Positions 1-8,617 of a DNA stretch of 64,000 nt are shown here, piece by piece (position 1 is the first letter of the stretch; each line of letters starts with the position of its first letter). The position numbers and the translations under genes are program-made. Where the stretch lies: NCBI RefSeq assembly GCF_014982975.1, contig NZ_JADCKL010000006.1:92029-156028 (forward strand). Reading direction: 5' to 3'. The notes under the pieces were generated by a model. It was not told the DNA's origin, ran no database searches, and worked only from the letters and a program-made list of their open reading frames with translations. The DNA is from Claveliimonas monacensis (GTDB lineage: Bacteria > Bacillota > Clostridia > Lachnospirales > Lachnospiraceae).

Positions 1-245
1 TGCTTGTTACGGATTGAATTTTCTTTCAGTTCATTCTTTTTATCTTCAAAATAGACCTGAATAAAACTGTTCATCTCCATTTTCATATCCGCCGCAGTTT
101 TTCTTATGAATTCCTTTTCATAATTCAATGCTTCTTTCTTTGTCTTGAACCCTCTTTTCAGCTTCTGTATTTTCTTTCCTGTCCAGTCAATATAACGGAA
201 GCTCACATACCAGGTTCCCTGTGTTTTGTCTTTGTAAGCTGACAT
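1..245 (-). CDS. Tyrosine recombinase/integrase, N-terminal part (runs off window)
   Basis: Reading leftward from an ATG at 245-243 gives an open frame of 81 codons that continues past the window edge. It starts MSAYKDKTQGTWYVSFRYID and continues with a W-T-G-K-K stretch and K-R-G-F-KTKKEA. This is the three-stranded AP2-like arm-binding domain found at the N-terminus of Tn916-type and phage integrases, followed by the start of the SAM-like core-binding domain. The catalytic domain lies outside the window, so activity cannot be judged. The gene follows the excisionase-like gene by 13 bp and presumably shares its promoter. The family call rests on domain pattern only. Confidence 0.75.
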   Translation of the reverse strand, partial: MSAYKDKTQGTWYVSFRYIDWTGKKIQKLKRGFKTKKEALNYEKEFIRKTAADMKMEMNSFIQVYFEDKKNELKENSIRNK

Positions 246-258
246 CTTAAATCCTCCT

Positions 259-450
259 TCATACTGCTCTCTGAGAGCATCCATAAAATTTTGTTTCCCA
301 GTAGGGACGTGGAATCTTTCCACGAACTGCTACATATCCTTCCTTTGCCAGTTCATCATTGAGCTGCTTCAGAATAGAATATGCTTTACTGCGTTTCACA
401 CCTAATTCTTCCATGACATCATCAACAGTCATCATATAATTAGTTCTCAT
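259..450 (-). CDS. Excisionase-like small helix-turn-helix protein
   Basis: This encodes a 63-residue protein starting MRTNYMMTVDDVMEELGVKR. The start at 450 is chosen over an upstream ATG because AAAGGAGG sits 4-11 bases before it. The residues TVDDVMEELGVKRSKAYSIL form a winged-helix/HTH unit as in small excisionase (Xis) proteins of integrative elements, and the C-terminal RGKIPRPYWETKFYG is a basic, aromatic tail typical of the same proteins. It lies immediately upstream of the integrase on the same strand, which is the usual xis-int order. Its expected role is bending attachment-site DNA to favour excision. A plain transcription regulator remains possible. Confidence 0.7.
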   Translation of the reverse strand: MRTNYMMTVDDVMEELGVKRSKAYSILKQLNDELAKEGYVAVRGKIPRPYWETKFYGCSQRAV

Positions 451-467
451 ATCGTCCTCCTTTCCAG

Positions 468-614
468 TCACTTTTGTGACTCTTTTGGTGTTTTCTACTA
501 TAATTCACTTTTGTGACTTTGTCAATAACCTTTTGCGAATTTTATTTTTATATTCCATTCTACATTTTCAGGCTCAGTAAAAATCAACCTCTTTCGTATC
601 ATTCACTTTTGTGC
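468..614. promoter_or_regulatory. Three TCAC-TTTT-GTGA operator-like palindromes
   Basis: The 12-bp inverted repeat TCACTTTTGTGA occurs at 468-479 and 505-516. A version with one mismatch (final base C) lies at 603-614. The first two flank the -10 of the xis-int promoter, and the third lies just before a TAGAAT -10 (615-620) that would serve the divergent XRE gene. The arrangement suggests one regulator controlling both directions, most simply the XRE protein at 653-1186. Confidence 0.7.
497..525 (-). promoter_or_regulatory. Promoter of the xis-int pair
   Basis: On the minus strand a perfect -35 box TTGACA (525-520) is followed after 17 bases by TATAGT (502-497). One palindromic operator fills the spacer and a second lies just downstream, so a repressor bound there would block this promoter. 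Confidence 0.8.
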
Positions 615-652
615 TAGAATAGAACCACAAATATAATTAAGGAGGCAGCATT

Positions 653-1186
653 ATGGTAGGTAAAAAAATCCGGGCATACCGGGAATTCAGAGGGTACAGT
701 CAGATACAGTTAGCCGAGCTGTCCGGCATTAACGTAGGTACGATCAGAAAATATGAACTTGGAATCCGGAATCCAAAACCGGATCAGTTAGAAAAGATAG
801 CAACTGCACTGGGATTAAATGTAAGTGTTTTTCTGGATTTTAATATTGAAACAGTCGGAGATGTACTCTCCCTGTTGTTTTCTATTGATGATTCAGTAAA
901 CCTCTCGCTTGCAGAAACACCTGATCAGAAGGTTTCACTGACGTTCGATAATCCTACAATGCAGGACTTTTTCAGGAAATGGTGTCAATTTAAAAATGTC
1001 TATGAAAAGGAAAAAGCTGAAATATTAGCTATCGAAAATGAAGATAAAAGACAGGAAGAACTAGATAAGCTGAACGCTACTCAGGAAGAATGGAAACTGC
1101 GTGCTATGGGAACTACGATAGGTTGTCATACCATCGTTAAGAAGGGCACTGAAGGTAATGACATTAAGACGTATGATCTGACTTAA
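653..1186 (+). CDS. XRE-family transcriptional regulator
   Basis: This is a 177-residue protein with an AAGGAGG ribosome binding site 7 bases before its ATG. Residues 4-60 are a Cro/cI-type HTH domain (KKIRAYREFRGYSQIQLAEL, then SGINVGTIRKYELG and IATALGLN). The rest is a poorly recognised, charged C-terminal region likely used for oligomerisation or sensing. It is divergent from the excisionase/integrase pair and shares an intergenic region with three identical-type palindromes. It is therefore the probable immunity repressor or switch protein of an integrated element. The effector or inducing signal cannot be read from the sequence. Confidence 0.8.
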   Translation: MVGKKIRAYREFRGYSQIQLAELSGINVGTIRKYELGIRNPKPDQLEKIATALGLNVSVFLDFNIETVGDVLSLLFSIDDSVNLSLAETPDQKVSLTFDNPTMQDFFRKWCQFKNVYEKEKAEILAIENEDKRQEELDKLNATQEEWKLRAMGTTIGCHTIVKKGTEGNDIKTYDLT

Positions 1187-1278
1187 TCCACAGTCACATC
1201 TCTGATTTGTGGATAAATCCACTTTATCTGTTATCATATTTGCGAAAATTATATATTTTGTTATCATTCTGTTATCAC

Positions 1279-1316
1279 AAACGGTTGTCAGGACACTCTC
1301 CCGGCAACCGTTTTTC
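1279..1316 (+). terminator. Rho-independent terminator after the XRE gene
   Basis: AAACGGTTG (1279-1287) pairs with CAACCGTTT (1305-1313) and is followed by a T run. It lies about 90 bases after the XRE stop codon. Confidence 0.7.
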
Positions 1317-1365
1317 TATACTGTTCGTTATTCTTTTCCACTCTTTTTTTTATTTCCAGGCAACA

Positions 1366-1395
1366 GAAAAACCCGTAGAACCGAAGTTCTACGGG
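1366..1395 (-). terminator. Rho-independent terminator of tuf / str operon
   Basis: On the minus strand CCCGTAGAAC and GTTCTACGGG form a perfect 10-bp stem closed by a TTCG tetraloop and followed by TTTTT. It ends the fusA-tuf transcript 58 bases after the tuf stop. Confidence 0.92.
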
Positions 1396-1452
1396 TATCT
1401 TACGTTTGGACACAACGTTATCTTACGATAACAAATCTATATTCAGATTGTA

Positions 1453-2646
1453 TTACTCGATGATGGAAGCAACACGGCCTGATCCTACTGTACGTCCACC
1501 TTCACGGATAGCGAAACGAAGACCCTGCTCCATAGCTACCGGGTGGATCAGCTCGATTGTCATCTCTACGTTGTCACCAGGCATGCACATCTCTGTTCCC
1601 TCAGGAAGCTCGCAAACACCTGTAACGTCTGTTGTTCTGAAGTAGAACTGAGGACGATAGTTGTTGAAGAACGGAGTATGACGTCCACCTTCATCTTTTG
1701 TCAGAACGTAAACCTGAGCTGTGAATTTGTGGTGGCATGTTACTGAACCGGGTTTGCAAAGAACCTGACCTCTCTCGATCTCTGTTCTCTGAACACCACG
1801 GAGAAGTGCACCGATGTTATCACCAGCCTGAGCCTCGTCAAGCAGCTTACGGAACATCTCAACACCAGTTACAACTGTCTTCTTTGTCTCCTCGTGGATA
1901 CCAACGATCTCAACCTCGTCAGATACATGAAGTGTACCACGCTCTACTCTACCAGTAGCAACTGTTCCACGACCTGTGATAGAGAATACGTCCTCTACAG
2001 GCATAAGGAACGGCTTGTCTGTGTCACGCTGCGGATCCGGAATGTAGCTGTCAACAGCATCCATAAGCTCCATGATCTTGTCGCCCCACTCTCCTGAAGG
2101 ATCCTCAAGAGCCTTCAGAGCAGAACCCTGGATGATCGGAGTGTCATCGCCCGGGAACTCGTACTCGTCGAGCAGTTCACGGATCTCCATCTCAACCAGC
2201 TCAAGAAGCTCCTCATCGTCAACCATGTCACATTTGTTCATGAATACAACGATGTAAGGAACGCCTACCTGACGGGACAGAAGGATGTGCTCTCTTGTCT
2301 GAGCCATAACACCATCTGTAGCAGCAACTACAAGGATAGCGCCGTCCATCTGAGCTGCACCAGTGATCATGTTCTTAACGTAGTCAGCATGTCCCGGACA
2401 GTCAACGTGTGCATAGTGACGTTTCTCTGTCTCATACTCAACGTGAGCTGTAGAGATTGTGATTCCACGCTCTCTCTCTTCCGGAGCCTTGTCGATGTTC
2501 TCGAAATCTACAGCAGCGTTACCAGCAACTCTCTCTGCAAGAGTCTTTGTGATAGCAGCTGTAAGAGTTGTTTTACCATGGTCAACGTGGCCGATGGTAC
2601 CAATATTACAATGCGGTTTTGTTCTTTCAAATTTAGCTTTTGCCAT
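1453..2646 (-). CDS. tuf: Elongation factor Tu
   Basis: This 397-residue GTPase brings aminoacyl-tRNA to the ribosomal A site. The G1 loop GHVDHGKT is near residue 19, the G3 motif [12 protein letters not shown] near 81, and the NKCD guanine-specificity motif near 136. Domains 2 and 3 follow ([17 protein letters not shown]; the C-terminal [13 protein letters not shown]). Length and all motifs are normal. The start has a TAAGGAGG site 10 bases upstream. It is last in rpsL-rpsG-fusA-tuf but also has a good promoter of its own in the 140-bp gap after fusA, giving two ways to express it. Confidence 0.99.
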   Translation of the reverse strand: MAKAKFERTKPHCNIGTIGHVDHGKTTLTAAITKTLAERVAGNAAVDFENIDKAPEERERGITISTAHVEYETEKRHYAHVDCPGHADYVKNMITGAAQMDGAILVVAATDGVMAQTREHILLSRQVGVPYIVVFMNKCDMVDDEELLELVEMEIRELLDEYEFPGDDTPIIQGSALKALEDPSGEWGDKIMELMDAVDSYIPDPQRDTDKPFLMPVEDVFSITGRGTVATGRVERGTLHVSDEVEIVGIHEETKKTVVTGVEMFRKLLDEAQAGDNIGALLRGVQRTEIERGQVLCKPGSVTCHHKFTAQVYVLTKDEGGRHTPFFNNYRPQFYFRTTDVTGVCELPEGTEMCMPGDNVEMTIELIHPVAMEQGLRFAIREGGRTVGSGRVASIIE

Positions 2647-2719
2647 TTTGAATATCCTCCTTATTCAATCGCCCTTAGGGCATTTTTCATGATTTTATCA
2701 GTTTACTCGGCTATTTCTG

Positions 2720-2748
2720 ATTATATTTCATATCCCCTTGTTTTTCAA
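2720..2748 (-). promoter_or_regulatory. Internal promoter for tuf
   Basis: On the minus strand TTGAAA (2748-2743) is followed after 17 bases by TATAAT (2725-2720), in the gap between fusA and tuf. It would give a leader of about 65 nt. Confidence 0.75.
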
Positions 2749-2786
2749 GCCTTTTTCACACTTTTTTAGCTCAAAACAGGCTGAAA

Positions 2787-4904
2787 TTAATCATTCTTTC
2801 CGGATAACACTTTTTCCTGAACTGATTTCGGAACAGGTTTGTAGCTCTCGAAGAACATGGAGTAGTTTCCACGGCCCTGTGTTCTGGAACGCAGGTCTGT
2901 AGAGTAACCGAACATCTCGGAAAGCGGTACATGAGCACGTACGATCTTTCCGCCGCCCAGGTCATCCATACCCTCGATCTGGCCACGACGTGAGTTCAGG
3001 TCACCGATGATGTCTCCCATATACTCTTCCGGCATAGTTACTTCCACCTTCATGATAGGCTCAAGAAGTACCGGAGCTGCCTTCTTCATAGCATCTTTAA
3101 ATGCGAGAGATCCGGCGATATGGAATGCCATCTCACTGGAGTCTACCTCATGGTAAGATCCATCGTATACAGTTGCGTGGATACCAACAACCGGGAATCC
3201 ACCAAGGATACCGGATTTCATAGCTTCCTCGATACCCTCGCCTACAGCCGGGATGTATTCCTTCGGAATAGCTCCTCCGACTACGCTGGACTCGAACTTG
3301 TATGTCTCCTCGCCGTTGACATCCATAGGCTCGAATTTTACTTTACAGTGTCCGTACTGTCCACGTCCACCAGACTGTTTTGCGTACTTGCTGTCCACGT
3401 CAACAGCCTTTGTAAATGCCTCTTTGTATGCAACCTGCGGAGCACCTACATTAGCTTCTACCTTAAACTCGCGAAGCAGACGGTCTACGATGATCTCCAG
3501 ATGGAGCTCGCCCATACCAGCGATGATCGTCTGGCCTGTCTCTGTGTCTGTATGAGCACGGAATGTCGGGTCTTCTTCTGCAAGTTTTGCAAGAGACTCT
3601 CCAAGTTTGCCCTGGGAAGCTTTTGTCTTGGGCTCGATAGCCAGCTCGATAACCGGCTCCGGGAACTCCATGGACTCAAGGATAACCGGATGCTGCTCGT
3701 CACAGATTGTATCTCCTGTTGTGGAGAACTTAAATCCGATGGCAGCTGCGATATCTCCGGAGTAAACCTTATCCAGCTCCTGTCTCTTATTTGCATGCAT
3801 CTGAAGGATACGTCCTACACGCTCCTTCTTGCCCTTTGTAGCGTTCAGTACATAGGAACCTGAATTTACAGTTCCTGAGTAAACTCTGAAGTATGCAAGT
3901 TTACCTACGAATGGGTCTGTCATGATCTTGAATACCAGAGCGGAGAACGGCTCTTCGTCAGAAGAATGTCTCTCTACTTCCTCTCCGTCCTCATCCACAC
4001 CCTTGATAGCGGGGATGTCTGTCGGAGCCGGCATATACTCAAGGATCGCATCCAGAAGTTTCTGAACACCTTTGTTTCTGTATGCAGAACCACAGCATAC
4101 AGGAACAGCTGTACACTCGCATGTAGCCTTGCGCAGAACAGCTTTCAGAGCGTCAACGGACGGCTCCTCACCTTCCAGATACTCCATCATCAGATCGTCA
4201 TCCAGCTCACAGATCTTCTCTACCAGCTCTGTGTGGTAAAGCTCTGCGTCGTCCTTCATGTCATCCGGAATATCTGTAACGGAAATGTCGTCGCCCTTCT
4301 CATCATTGTAGATATAAGCCTGCATCTCCATCAGGTCGATGATTCCCTTGAACTCATCTTCCTTGCCGATGGGGAGCTGAAGGCAGATTGCGTTCTTTCC
4401 AAGTCTTGTCTTGATCTGCTCTACAGCGTTGTAGAAGTCAGCACCTAAAATGTCCATCTTGTTGATGAAAGCCATACGAGGTACGTTGTATGTGTCAGCC
4501 TGACGCCATACGTTCTCTGACTGAGGCTCTACACCACCCTTTGCACAGAACACGCCCACAGCGCCGTCAAGTACACGGAGTGAACGCTCAACCTCTACCG
4601 TAAAGTCAACGTGTCCCGGAGTATCAATGATGTTGATACGATGCTCCAGAGCGCCTTTTTTCGGCTTTGTCTTCTCCTCCAGAGTCCAGTGACATGTGGT
4701 AGCGGCTGAAGTGATGGTGATACCTCTCTCCTGCTCCTGCTCCATCCAGTCCATGGTAGCAGTACCTTCGTGAGTATCACCAATTTTGTAGTTAACACCA
4801 GTGTAATACAGGATACGCTCTGTCAGTGTCGTTTTACCGGCATCGATATGAGCCATAATACCAATATTTCTGGTTCTCTCCAATGGATATTCTCTTCCAG
4901 CCAA
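2787..4904 (-). CDS. fusA: Elongation factor G
   Basis: This 705-residue translocase GTPase moves tRNA and mRNA through the ribosome and, with RRF, recycles ribosomes. G1 AHIDAGKTT is near residue 17, G3 DTPGHVDFT near 94 and NKMD near 148. Domain IV and V sequences are intact up to the C-terminal [17 protein letters not shown]. Length is normal for the bacterial family. It begins 15 bases after the rpsG stop, so the genes are co-transcribed and probably translationally linked. No truncation or unusual residue was noticed. Confidence 0.99.
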   Translation of the reverse strand: MAGREYPLERTRNIGIMAHIDAGKTTLTERILYYTGVNYKIGDTHEGTATMDWMEQEQERGITITSAATTCHWTLEEKTKPKKGALEHRINIIDTPGHVDFTVEVERSLRVLDGAVGVFCAKGGVEPQSENVWRQADTYNVPRMAFINKMDILGADFYNAVEQIKTRLGKNAICLQLPIGKEDEFKGIIDLMEMQAYIYNDEKGDDISVTDIPDDMKDDAELYHTELVEKICELDDDLMMEYLEGEEPSVDALKAVLRKATCECTAVPVCCGSAYRNKGVQKLLDAILEYMPAPTDIPAIKGVDEDGEEVERHSSDEEPFSALVFKIMTDPFVGKLAYFRVYSGTVNSGSYVLNATKGKKERVGRILQMHANKRQELDKVYSGDIAAAIGFKFSTTGDTICDEQHPVILESMEFPEPVIELAIEPKTKASQGKLGESLAKLAEEDPTFRAHTDTETGQTIIAGMGELHLEIIVDRLLREFKVEANVGAPQVAYKEAFTKAVDVDSKYAKQSGGRGQYGHCKVKFEPMDVNGEETYKFESSVVGGAIPKEYIPAVGEGIEEAMKSGILGGFPVVGIHATVYDGSYHEVDSSEMAFHIAGSLAFKDAMKKAAPVLLEPIMKVEVTMPEEYMGDIIGDLNSRRGQIEGMDDLGGGKIVRAHVPLSEMFGYSTDLRSRTQGRGNYSMFFESYKPVPKSVQEKVLSGKND

Positions 4905-4919
4905 GGTTTTTTCCTCCTA

Positions 4920-5390
4920 TTAGAATCGATAGTGAGCAAATGCTTTGTTTGCTTCTGCCATCTTGTGCATGTCTTCTTTTCTCTTCACTGCTGCACCTGT
5001 GTTGTTTGCAGCATCCATGATCTCATTTGCCAGTCTTTCTTCCATTGTCTTCTCGCCTCTTGCGCGGGAGAAGTTGGTCAGCCAGCGAAGTGCCAGAGTC
5101 TGTCTTCTGTCAGCTCTTACTTCGATCGGCACCTGGTAGTTAGCTCCACCGATACGTCTTGCTTTTACCTCAAGTACTGGCATGATGTTGTTCATGGCCT
5201 CTTCGAATACTTCGATAGCCGGTCTGTCAGTCTTTGCTGCGACCCTGTCAAATGCTCCGTATACAATCTTCTGTGCGATACCCTTCTTACCGTCTAACAT
5301 GATGTTATTGATAAGCTTTGTAACCACTTTGCTGTTGTATAACGGATCCGCTAATACGTCTCTTTTCTGCGTATGTCCTTTACGTGGCAC
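4920..5390 (-). CDS. rpsG: 30S ribosomal protein S7
   Basis: This 156-residue head protein binds the 3' major domain of 16S rRNA and contacts tRNA at the E site. The start is a GTG at 5390-5388 (protein start written as [15 protein letters not shown] after the initiator) with AAGGAGGG 8 bases upstream. The longer frame upstream lacks a binding site and is not family-like. The C-terminal [12 protein letters not shown] is typical. It follows rpsL by 260 bp, an unusually long gap for this operon, which holds a structured repeat-like segment. Confidence 0.97.
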   Translation of the reverse strand: MPRKGHTQKRDVLADPLYNSKVVTKLINNIMLDGKKGIAQKIVYGAFDRVAAKTDRPAIEVFEEAMNNIMPVLEVKARRIGGANYQVPIEVRADRRQTLALRWLTNFSRARGEKTMEERLANEIMDAANNTGAAVKRKEDMHKMAEANKAFAHYRF

Positions 5391-5544
5391 GGTTCTTCCC
5401 TCCTTAAACATTTTGATTAATTCATCGGTACTCACATGTGTCTTTCTAATGATACAGTGTAGTGCACAGGCCATACACACAGAAGAGCGTTTCTTCTATC
5501 TGTAACACCTGTAACTTACTTCATCATAGTTCTGTTTGTGACTA

Positions 5545-5650
5545 CAATTTGTCGGCCCTTCGGACTCAGAGAAGTTCTTCTCCGCTTTGCTCCGAAGAAC
5601 AAAGTAATCTCTAACTTCGCGCTGCGCTTTTGCTTGCGCTCACTAAGAGC
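5545..5650 (-). repeat. Structured repeat-like segment between rpsL and rpsG
   Basis: The non-coding gap after rpsL is full of short inverted repeats. GTTCTTC (5574-5580) pairs with GAAGAAC (5594-5600), and GCGC repeats flank a purine-rich loop near 5618-5638. Its base composition (short GC-rich stems joined by A/T) differs from the adjoining genes. It resembles dispersed palindromic intergenic elements known from Clostridia, but I cannot show other copies within this window. It may act on mRNA stability or ribosomal-protein control. Confidence 0.4.
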
Positions 5651-6073
5651 TTACTTTTTAGCGTCTTTCGGTCTCTTAGCACCGTATTTGGAACGAGCCT
5701 GTCTTCTCTTAGCAACACCTGCTGTATCCAGTGTTCCTCTTACGATGTGATACCTTGTACCAGGAAGGTCCTTAACACGGCCTCCACGGATCAGGACAAC
5801 GCTATGCTCCTGCAGGTTGTGTCCCTCGCCCGGAATGTAGCTTGTCACTTCGATTCCGTTTGACAGACGAACTCTGGCGATCTTACGAAGAGCTGAGTTA
5901 GGCTTCTTCGGAGTAGCTGTCTTAACAGCTGTGCAGACACCTCTCTTCTGCGGTGCAGATGTGTCTGTTGTTCTCTTTTTCAGGGAGTTGTACCCTTTCT
6001 GAAGTGCCGGAGCTGTAGATTTCTTTACAGAAGTCTGACGTCCCTTTCTTACTAACTGGTTAAATGTTGGCAT
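5651..6073 (-). CDS. rpsL: 30S ribosomal protein S12
   Basis: This 140-residue decoding-centre protein is the first gene of the rpsL-rpsG-fusA-tuf operon. [17 protein letters not shown] (residues 52-68) contains the lysine (K57 here, equivalent to E. coli K42) whose substitution gives streptomycin resistance; it is wild type. [18 protein letters not shown] is also intact. TAGGAGGTG lies 8 bases before the ATG. In most Firmicutes this gene follows rpoC closely. Here about 30 kb of accessory genes separate them, and rpsL has its own strong promoter. Confidence 0.98.
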   Translation of the reverse strand: MPTFNQLVRKGRQTSVKKSTAPALQKGYNSLKKRTTDTSAPQKRGVCTAVKTATPKKPNSALRKIARVRLSNGIEVTSYIPGEGHNLQEHSVVLIRGGRVKDLPGTRYHIVRGTLDTAGVAKRRQARSKYGAKRPKDAKK

Positions 6074-6110
6074 TTCTTTTCACCTCCTACGATAAAAATA
6101 AGTTACGGGT

Positions 6111-6165
6111 TTAAACTTTTACAAAGTTTAAGGCGTGCGAAATACTGCGTATCCCTATGCACGCC
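6111..6165 (-). promoter_or_regulatory. Two-hairpin 5' leader of the str operon
   Basis: Starting at about the expected transcription start, GGCGTGC (6165-6159) pairs with GCACGCC (6138-6132). TTAAACTTT and AAAGTTTAA (6111-6131, 3-nt loop) then form a second stem. The leader is about 90 nt long. It could carry autogenous control or simply stabilise the message. No match to a known ribosomal-protein leader was recognised. Confidence 0.45.
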
Positions 6166-6170
6166 AGACT

Positions 6171-6199
6171 ATTTTATTATGGATATTCCCAAAAGTCAA
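6171..6199 (-). promoter_or_regulatory. Promoter of rpsL-rpsG-fusA-tuf
   Basis: TTGACT (6199-6194), a 17-base spacer and TAAAAT (6176-6171) on the minus strand, about 100 bases before the rpsL start. The -35 abuts the terminator of the upstream accessory genes. Confidence 0.85.
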
Positions 6200-6231
6200 G
6201 GGCCTGCGGGATTTTTTTAGCCCGCAAGCCC
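6200..6231 (-). terminator. Terminator-like hairpin after the VanZ-like gene
   Basis: GGGCTTGCGGG (6231-6221) pairs over 11 bp, with one G-U, with CCCGCAGGCCC (6210-6200). On the minus strand it is not followed by a good T run. On the plus strand the same hairpin is followed by GGTTTTTA but has one mismatch, so it may work in either direction. It insulates the str promoter from the VanZ gene. Confidence 0.55.
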
Positions 6232-6237
6232 CGGTTT

Positions 6238-6729
6238 TTACGTATTTTTTACAGACTGCTGCCCTCTTCTCCTCCTTTGCTCTGCAAACCGGTAGATCAT
6301 ATACATGACCGCACCGCCTGCTGCCACGCCGCAGGTATCGATCATCCAGTCTGTGATCTGGCAGCTCCGCCCCTGCACAAACAGCTGGTGGAACTCATCC
6401 GTGGCCGCATACAGAGAGCCGGTCCCGGCGGCAAGCAGAAAGAGGCGTTCCCCCTCGTGCCCGTAAGCCCGGTACATGGCAGTAAGGAGCAGCCCCAAAA
6501 TGGCATACTCTGTAAAATGGGCTGCCTTTCTGACCCCGTGATCGATCTCTTCCTCAAAAGCCTCCTGCCTCTCCTGGTGCCAGTCCTCGTACCCATCCAC
6601 AAAAAGCAGACCGGCCACATGTCCCACCGACAGGCTCATCCGTTCCGACTGGTCTGCCGGCTGGGCCGAAAACCAGAAAATAATGCCCATCCACAGTAAA
6701 ACCATTAATGTAAAAATATTTCTCTTCAT
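6238..6729 (-). CDS. VanZ-like membrane protein
   Basis: This is a 163-residue protein with four hydrophobic stretches (about residues 6-20, 71-85, 95-108 and 131-147). It has VanZ-family features: an N-terminal FWFSAQPADQS, then RKAAHFTEYAILGLLL and the acidic-aromatic TDEFHQLFVQGRSCQITDW. Related proteins contribute to low-level teicoplanin resistance in Tn1546 vanZ, but most chromosomal relatives have no known role. AAGGAATG lies 8 bases before the start. It is 16 bp downstream of the SGNH hydrolase and probably co-transcribed with it. Confidence 0.85.
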   Translation of the reverse strand: MKRNIFTLMVLLWMGIIFWFSAQPADQSERMSLSVGHVAGLLFVDGYEDWHQERQEAFEEEIDHGVRKAAHFTEYAILGLLLTAMYRAYGHEGERLFLLAAGTGSLYAATDEFHQLFVQGRSCQITDWMIDTCGVAAGGAVMYMIYRFAEQRRRRGQQSVKNT

Positions 6730-6745
6730 TTGCTGTCATTCCTTT

Positions 6746-7366
6746 TTATATAAACTCTGCTCTCTTGACCCACTCCCGGGCTATGATCTCCGCTCCCCGC
6801 TCTGTCAAATGGATGCCGTCTACCGTGATCTGGTCATACCCCGCAGCCTCCGCCTCCCGGTTCAGCATCTCATGGAGGGGGATAAAAAGAGCGCCCGCTT
6901 CCCTGGCAGCTTCCTGTTCTGCCGCTTCTATCTCCCGGATCAGCGGGATCCAGTTCCTGTACTCCAGCGGACACGGAAAAATGAACGGGCCCATGCAGAG
7001 GATCCGCGCCCGCGTCCCCTCCCTGATCCTTTTCAAGAGCCTTTTGTAGCTTTCCGCAAACCCGGTCTCATCCAGCGTCCTTCCCGTGTTCATGCAGACA
7101 GCCGCATCATTGCAGCCCACAAGGATGCTGACCACGTCCGGAGAATGTCTCAGGCAGTCCCACTCCAGCATCCGCAGCAGCCCCTGGACCGTGAAGCCGT
7201 CATGCCCGGCATTGCGGATATCCGCCTCTTCTGAGCGCAGCATAGCAGCGATCCGCCGGACATAGCCATCTCCAAGGCCTAGCTCTCCTTCCCGGACCGG
7301 CTGAAAATTGTGTCCCGCATCCGTGATGCTGTCCCCCAGAAAAATGATCTTCTTTCCGCCCGGCAT
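6746..7366 (-). CDS. SGNH/GDSL-family esterase/hydrolase
   Basis: This is a 206-residue protein with the four SGNH blocks: GDSIT near residue 11 (nucleophile Ser), an N-terminal-half glycine in RNAGHDGFTV, VGCND (Asn) near 84, and DGIHLTERG near 188 (catalytic Asp/His). There is no signal peptide, so it is probably cytoplasmic. The substrate is unknown; relatives deacetylate sugars or cleave lipid esters. A second, broken copy of its first part lies at about 10490-10561, showing that this gene was next to the duplicated Rpn segment before the duplication. Confidence 0.88.
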   Translation of the reverse strand: MPGGKKIIFLGDSITDAGHNFQPVREGELGLGDGYVRRIAAMLRSEEADIRNAGHDGFTVQGLLRMLEWDCLRHSPDVVSILVGCNDAAVCMNTGRTLDETGFAESYKRLLKRIREGTRARILCMGPFIFPCPLEYRNWIPLIREIEAAEQEAAREAGALFIPLHEMLNREAEAAGYDQITVDGIHLTERGAEIIAREWVKRAEFI

Positions 7367-7435
7367 CTTTCTTCTCCCTTCAAAACGAGCTCTCTGGACA
7401 AGGAATCCAGCATCTCAGGATGCCCCGAATCAAAA

Positions 7436-7498
7436 AAACTGCCAGAGATCACGTGCTTGATGTATATAGTAGCACATATCCCTGACAGTCTCTATAAG
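7436..7498. repeat. 63-bp direct repeat, downstream side of Rpn copy 1
   Basis: The segment starts AAACTGCCAGAGATCACG and ends CTCTATAAG. It aligns without gaps to 8532-8594 (about 45 of 63 identical) in the same orientation, and to 10629-10691 almost perfectly. It marks one edge of the duplicated Rpn cassette. Confidence 0.7.
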
Positions 7499-7506
7499 AA
7501 CTTTTT

Positions 7507-8571
7507 CTATTTTCCTCCTGATGCGCCGGCCTCAGCCAGCCACCTCTCTACAACCGCAGCGGTCTCTCCCACCGCCTGAGCAATCTGCTCCGCTGTCATA
7601 CCCATCTCTGCAAGCCTGGCGGCTACGATTTTCTTTTCTTCCTGTCTGCCCTCATTCCGCCCCTCACGTCGGCCCTCGCATCGGCCCTCACGTCGGCCTT
7701 CATCCCAGCCTTCGCTCCAGCCCTCTTTCCGCGCATCCTCTCTCTCTTGCCGGATATGCCTTGCCTGGTCATATTCATATATACTCATCCTTTTCGCCTC
7801 CGCCCGATTCTTTCTCAGAAACTCTTCAAGGATTCCTTCCTGGATGCACTCCACGATCGCACATTCCACTGCATCTTCTGTGTCCATCTCTTCCGCATAT
7901 TTTCTTATGCATGCTGTGTACTCCGCATAGTCCGCCAGTGTCTTGCAAGACTGCAAAAGCTCCCGATTATGACCTGCGTTGACATTCAGCATCACCGCTT
8001 CCAGCTCCAGCTTATGCTCCTCTTCTTCCACCTCGTACAGATCTGACAGTCTGAGTATCCGCCTGTCCGGCTGTCTCTCCACACCATTGTAAAATATGAT
8101 GAACTGGGGCGGCGGGATCTTCACCTTCTTCTTTCCATACAGATTTTCATTCTTTGTCATGTCCGCATACAGATCTGCAAGGTACAGAAGCATCCGCAGC
8201 GGAAGATTGGGGCTGTAGGTGGATTGATGCTCATACAGAGAAAGCTGGGAGTCTATCACAAATGACAGGTCATTCTTGATAGCCATGTAGATGGCATTCT
8301 CCAGCGTATTCACCTCCAGAAGTCCAGGATCCTTATAATCTTTTCCGCTTACCGCATTATACAATCCCAGCAGTTCCGTTTTGTCGCTGAACAACATGGT
8401 GAAGCAGGAGGTATCCTGAAAAAGCAAAGTGTTGCAGCCAAGAAACCTCTCTGCTGTGTGTAAAATGGAACGAAAAGCATTGAGATTTCTTTTAGATTTT
8501 ATAAATTGTAAGACACGGCCGACGCCGCCAGAAACTGCCAGAAATATAATGCTTTGAATATATAGTAACAT
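7507..8571 (-). CDS. Rpn-family recombination-promoting nuclease, copy 1 (N-terminus lost)
   Basis: The open frame is 354 codons. From MLFSDKTELLGLYNAV onward (possible start at 8397) it is a Rpn/PD-(D/E)XK nuclease, with the active-site region VIDSQLSLYEHQS followed by LPLRMLLYLADLY. Compared with copy 2 (10700-11647), a ~122-bp deletion has removed the ribosome binding site, start codon and first ~35 residues. This joins former upstream non-coding DNA (MLLYIQSII...) in frame. The C-terminal linker has about 15 extra residues of Gly-Arg/Glu repeats (RREGRCEGRREGRNEGR). It is probably a damaged gene unless translated from the internal ATG. Confidence 0.75.
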   Translation of the reverse strand: MLLYIQSIIFLAVSGGVGRVLQFIKSKRNLNAFRSILHTAERFLGCNTLLFQDTSCFTMLFSDKTELLGLYNAVSGKDYKDPGLLEVNTLENAIYMAIKNDLSFVIDSQLSLYEHQSTYSPNLPLRMLLYLADLYADMTKNENLYGKKKVKIPPPQFIIFYNGVERQPDRRILRLSDLYEVEEEEHKLELEAVMLNVNAGHNRELLQSCKTLADYAEYTACIRKYAEEMDTEDAVECAIVECIQEGILEEFLRKNRAEAKRMSIYEYDQARHIRQEREDARKEGWSEGWDEGRREGRCEGRREGRNEGRQEEKKIVAARLAEMGMTAEQIAQAVGETAAVVERWLAEAGASGGK

Positions 8572-8594
8572 ATATTTTTCAGAGTTTCCATAAG
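8532..8594. repeat. 63-bp direct repeat, upstream side of Rpn copy 1
   Basis: It starts AAACTGCCAGAAATATAATG and ends TTTCCATAAG. It is the partner of 7436-7498 and nearly identical to 11802-11864. Confidence 0.7.
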
Positions 8595-8617
8595 CAATTT
8601 GCCATCAAATCCTCATT

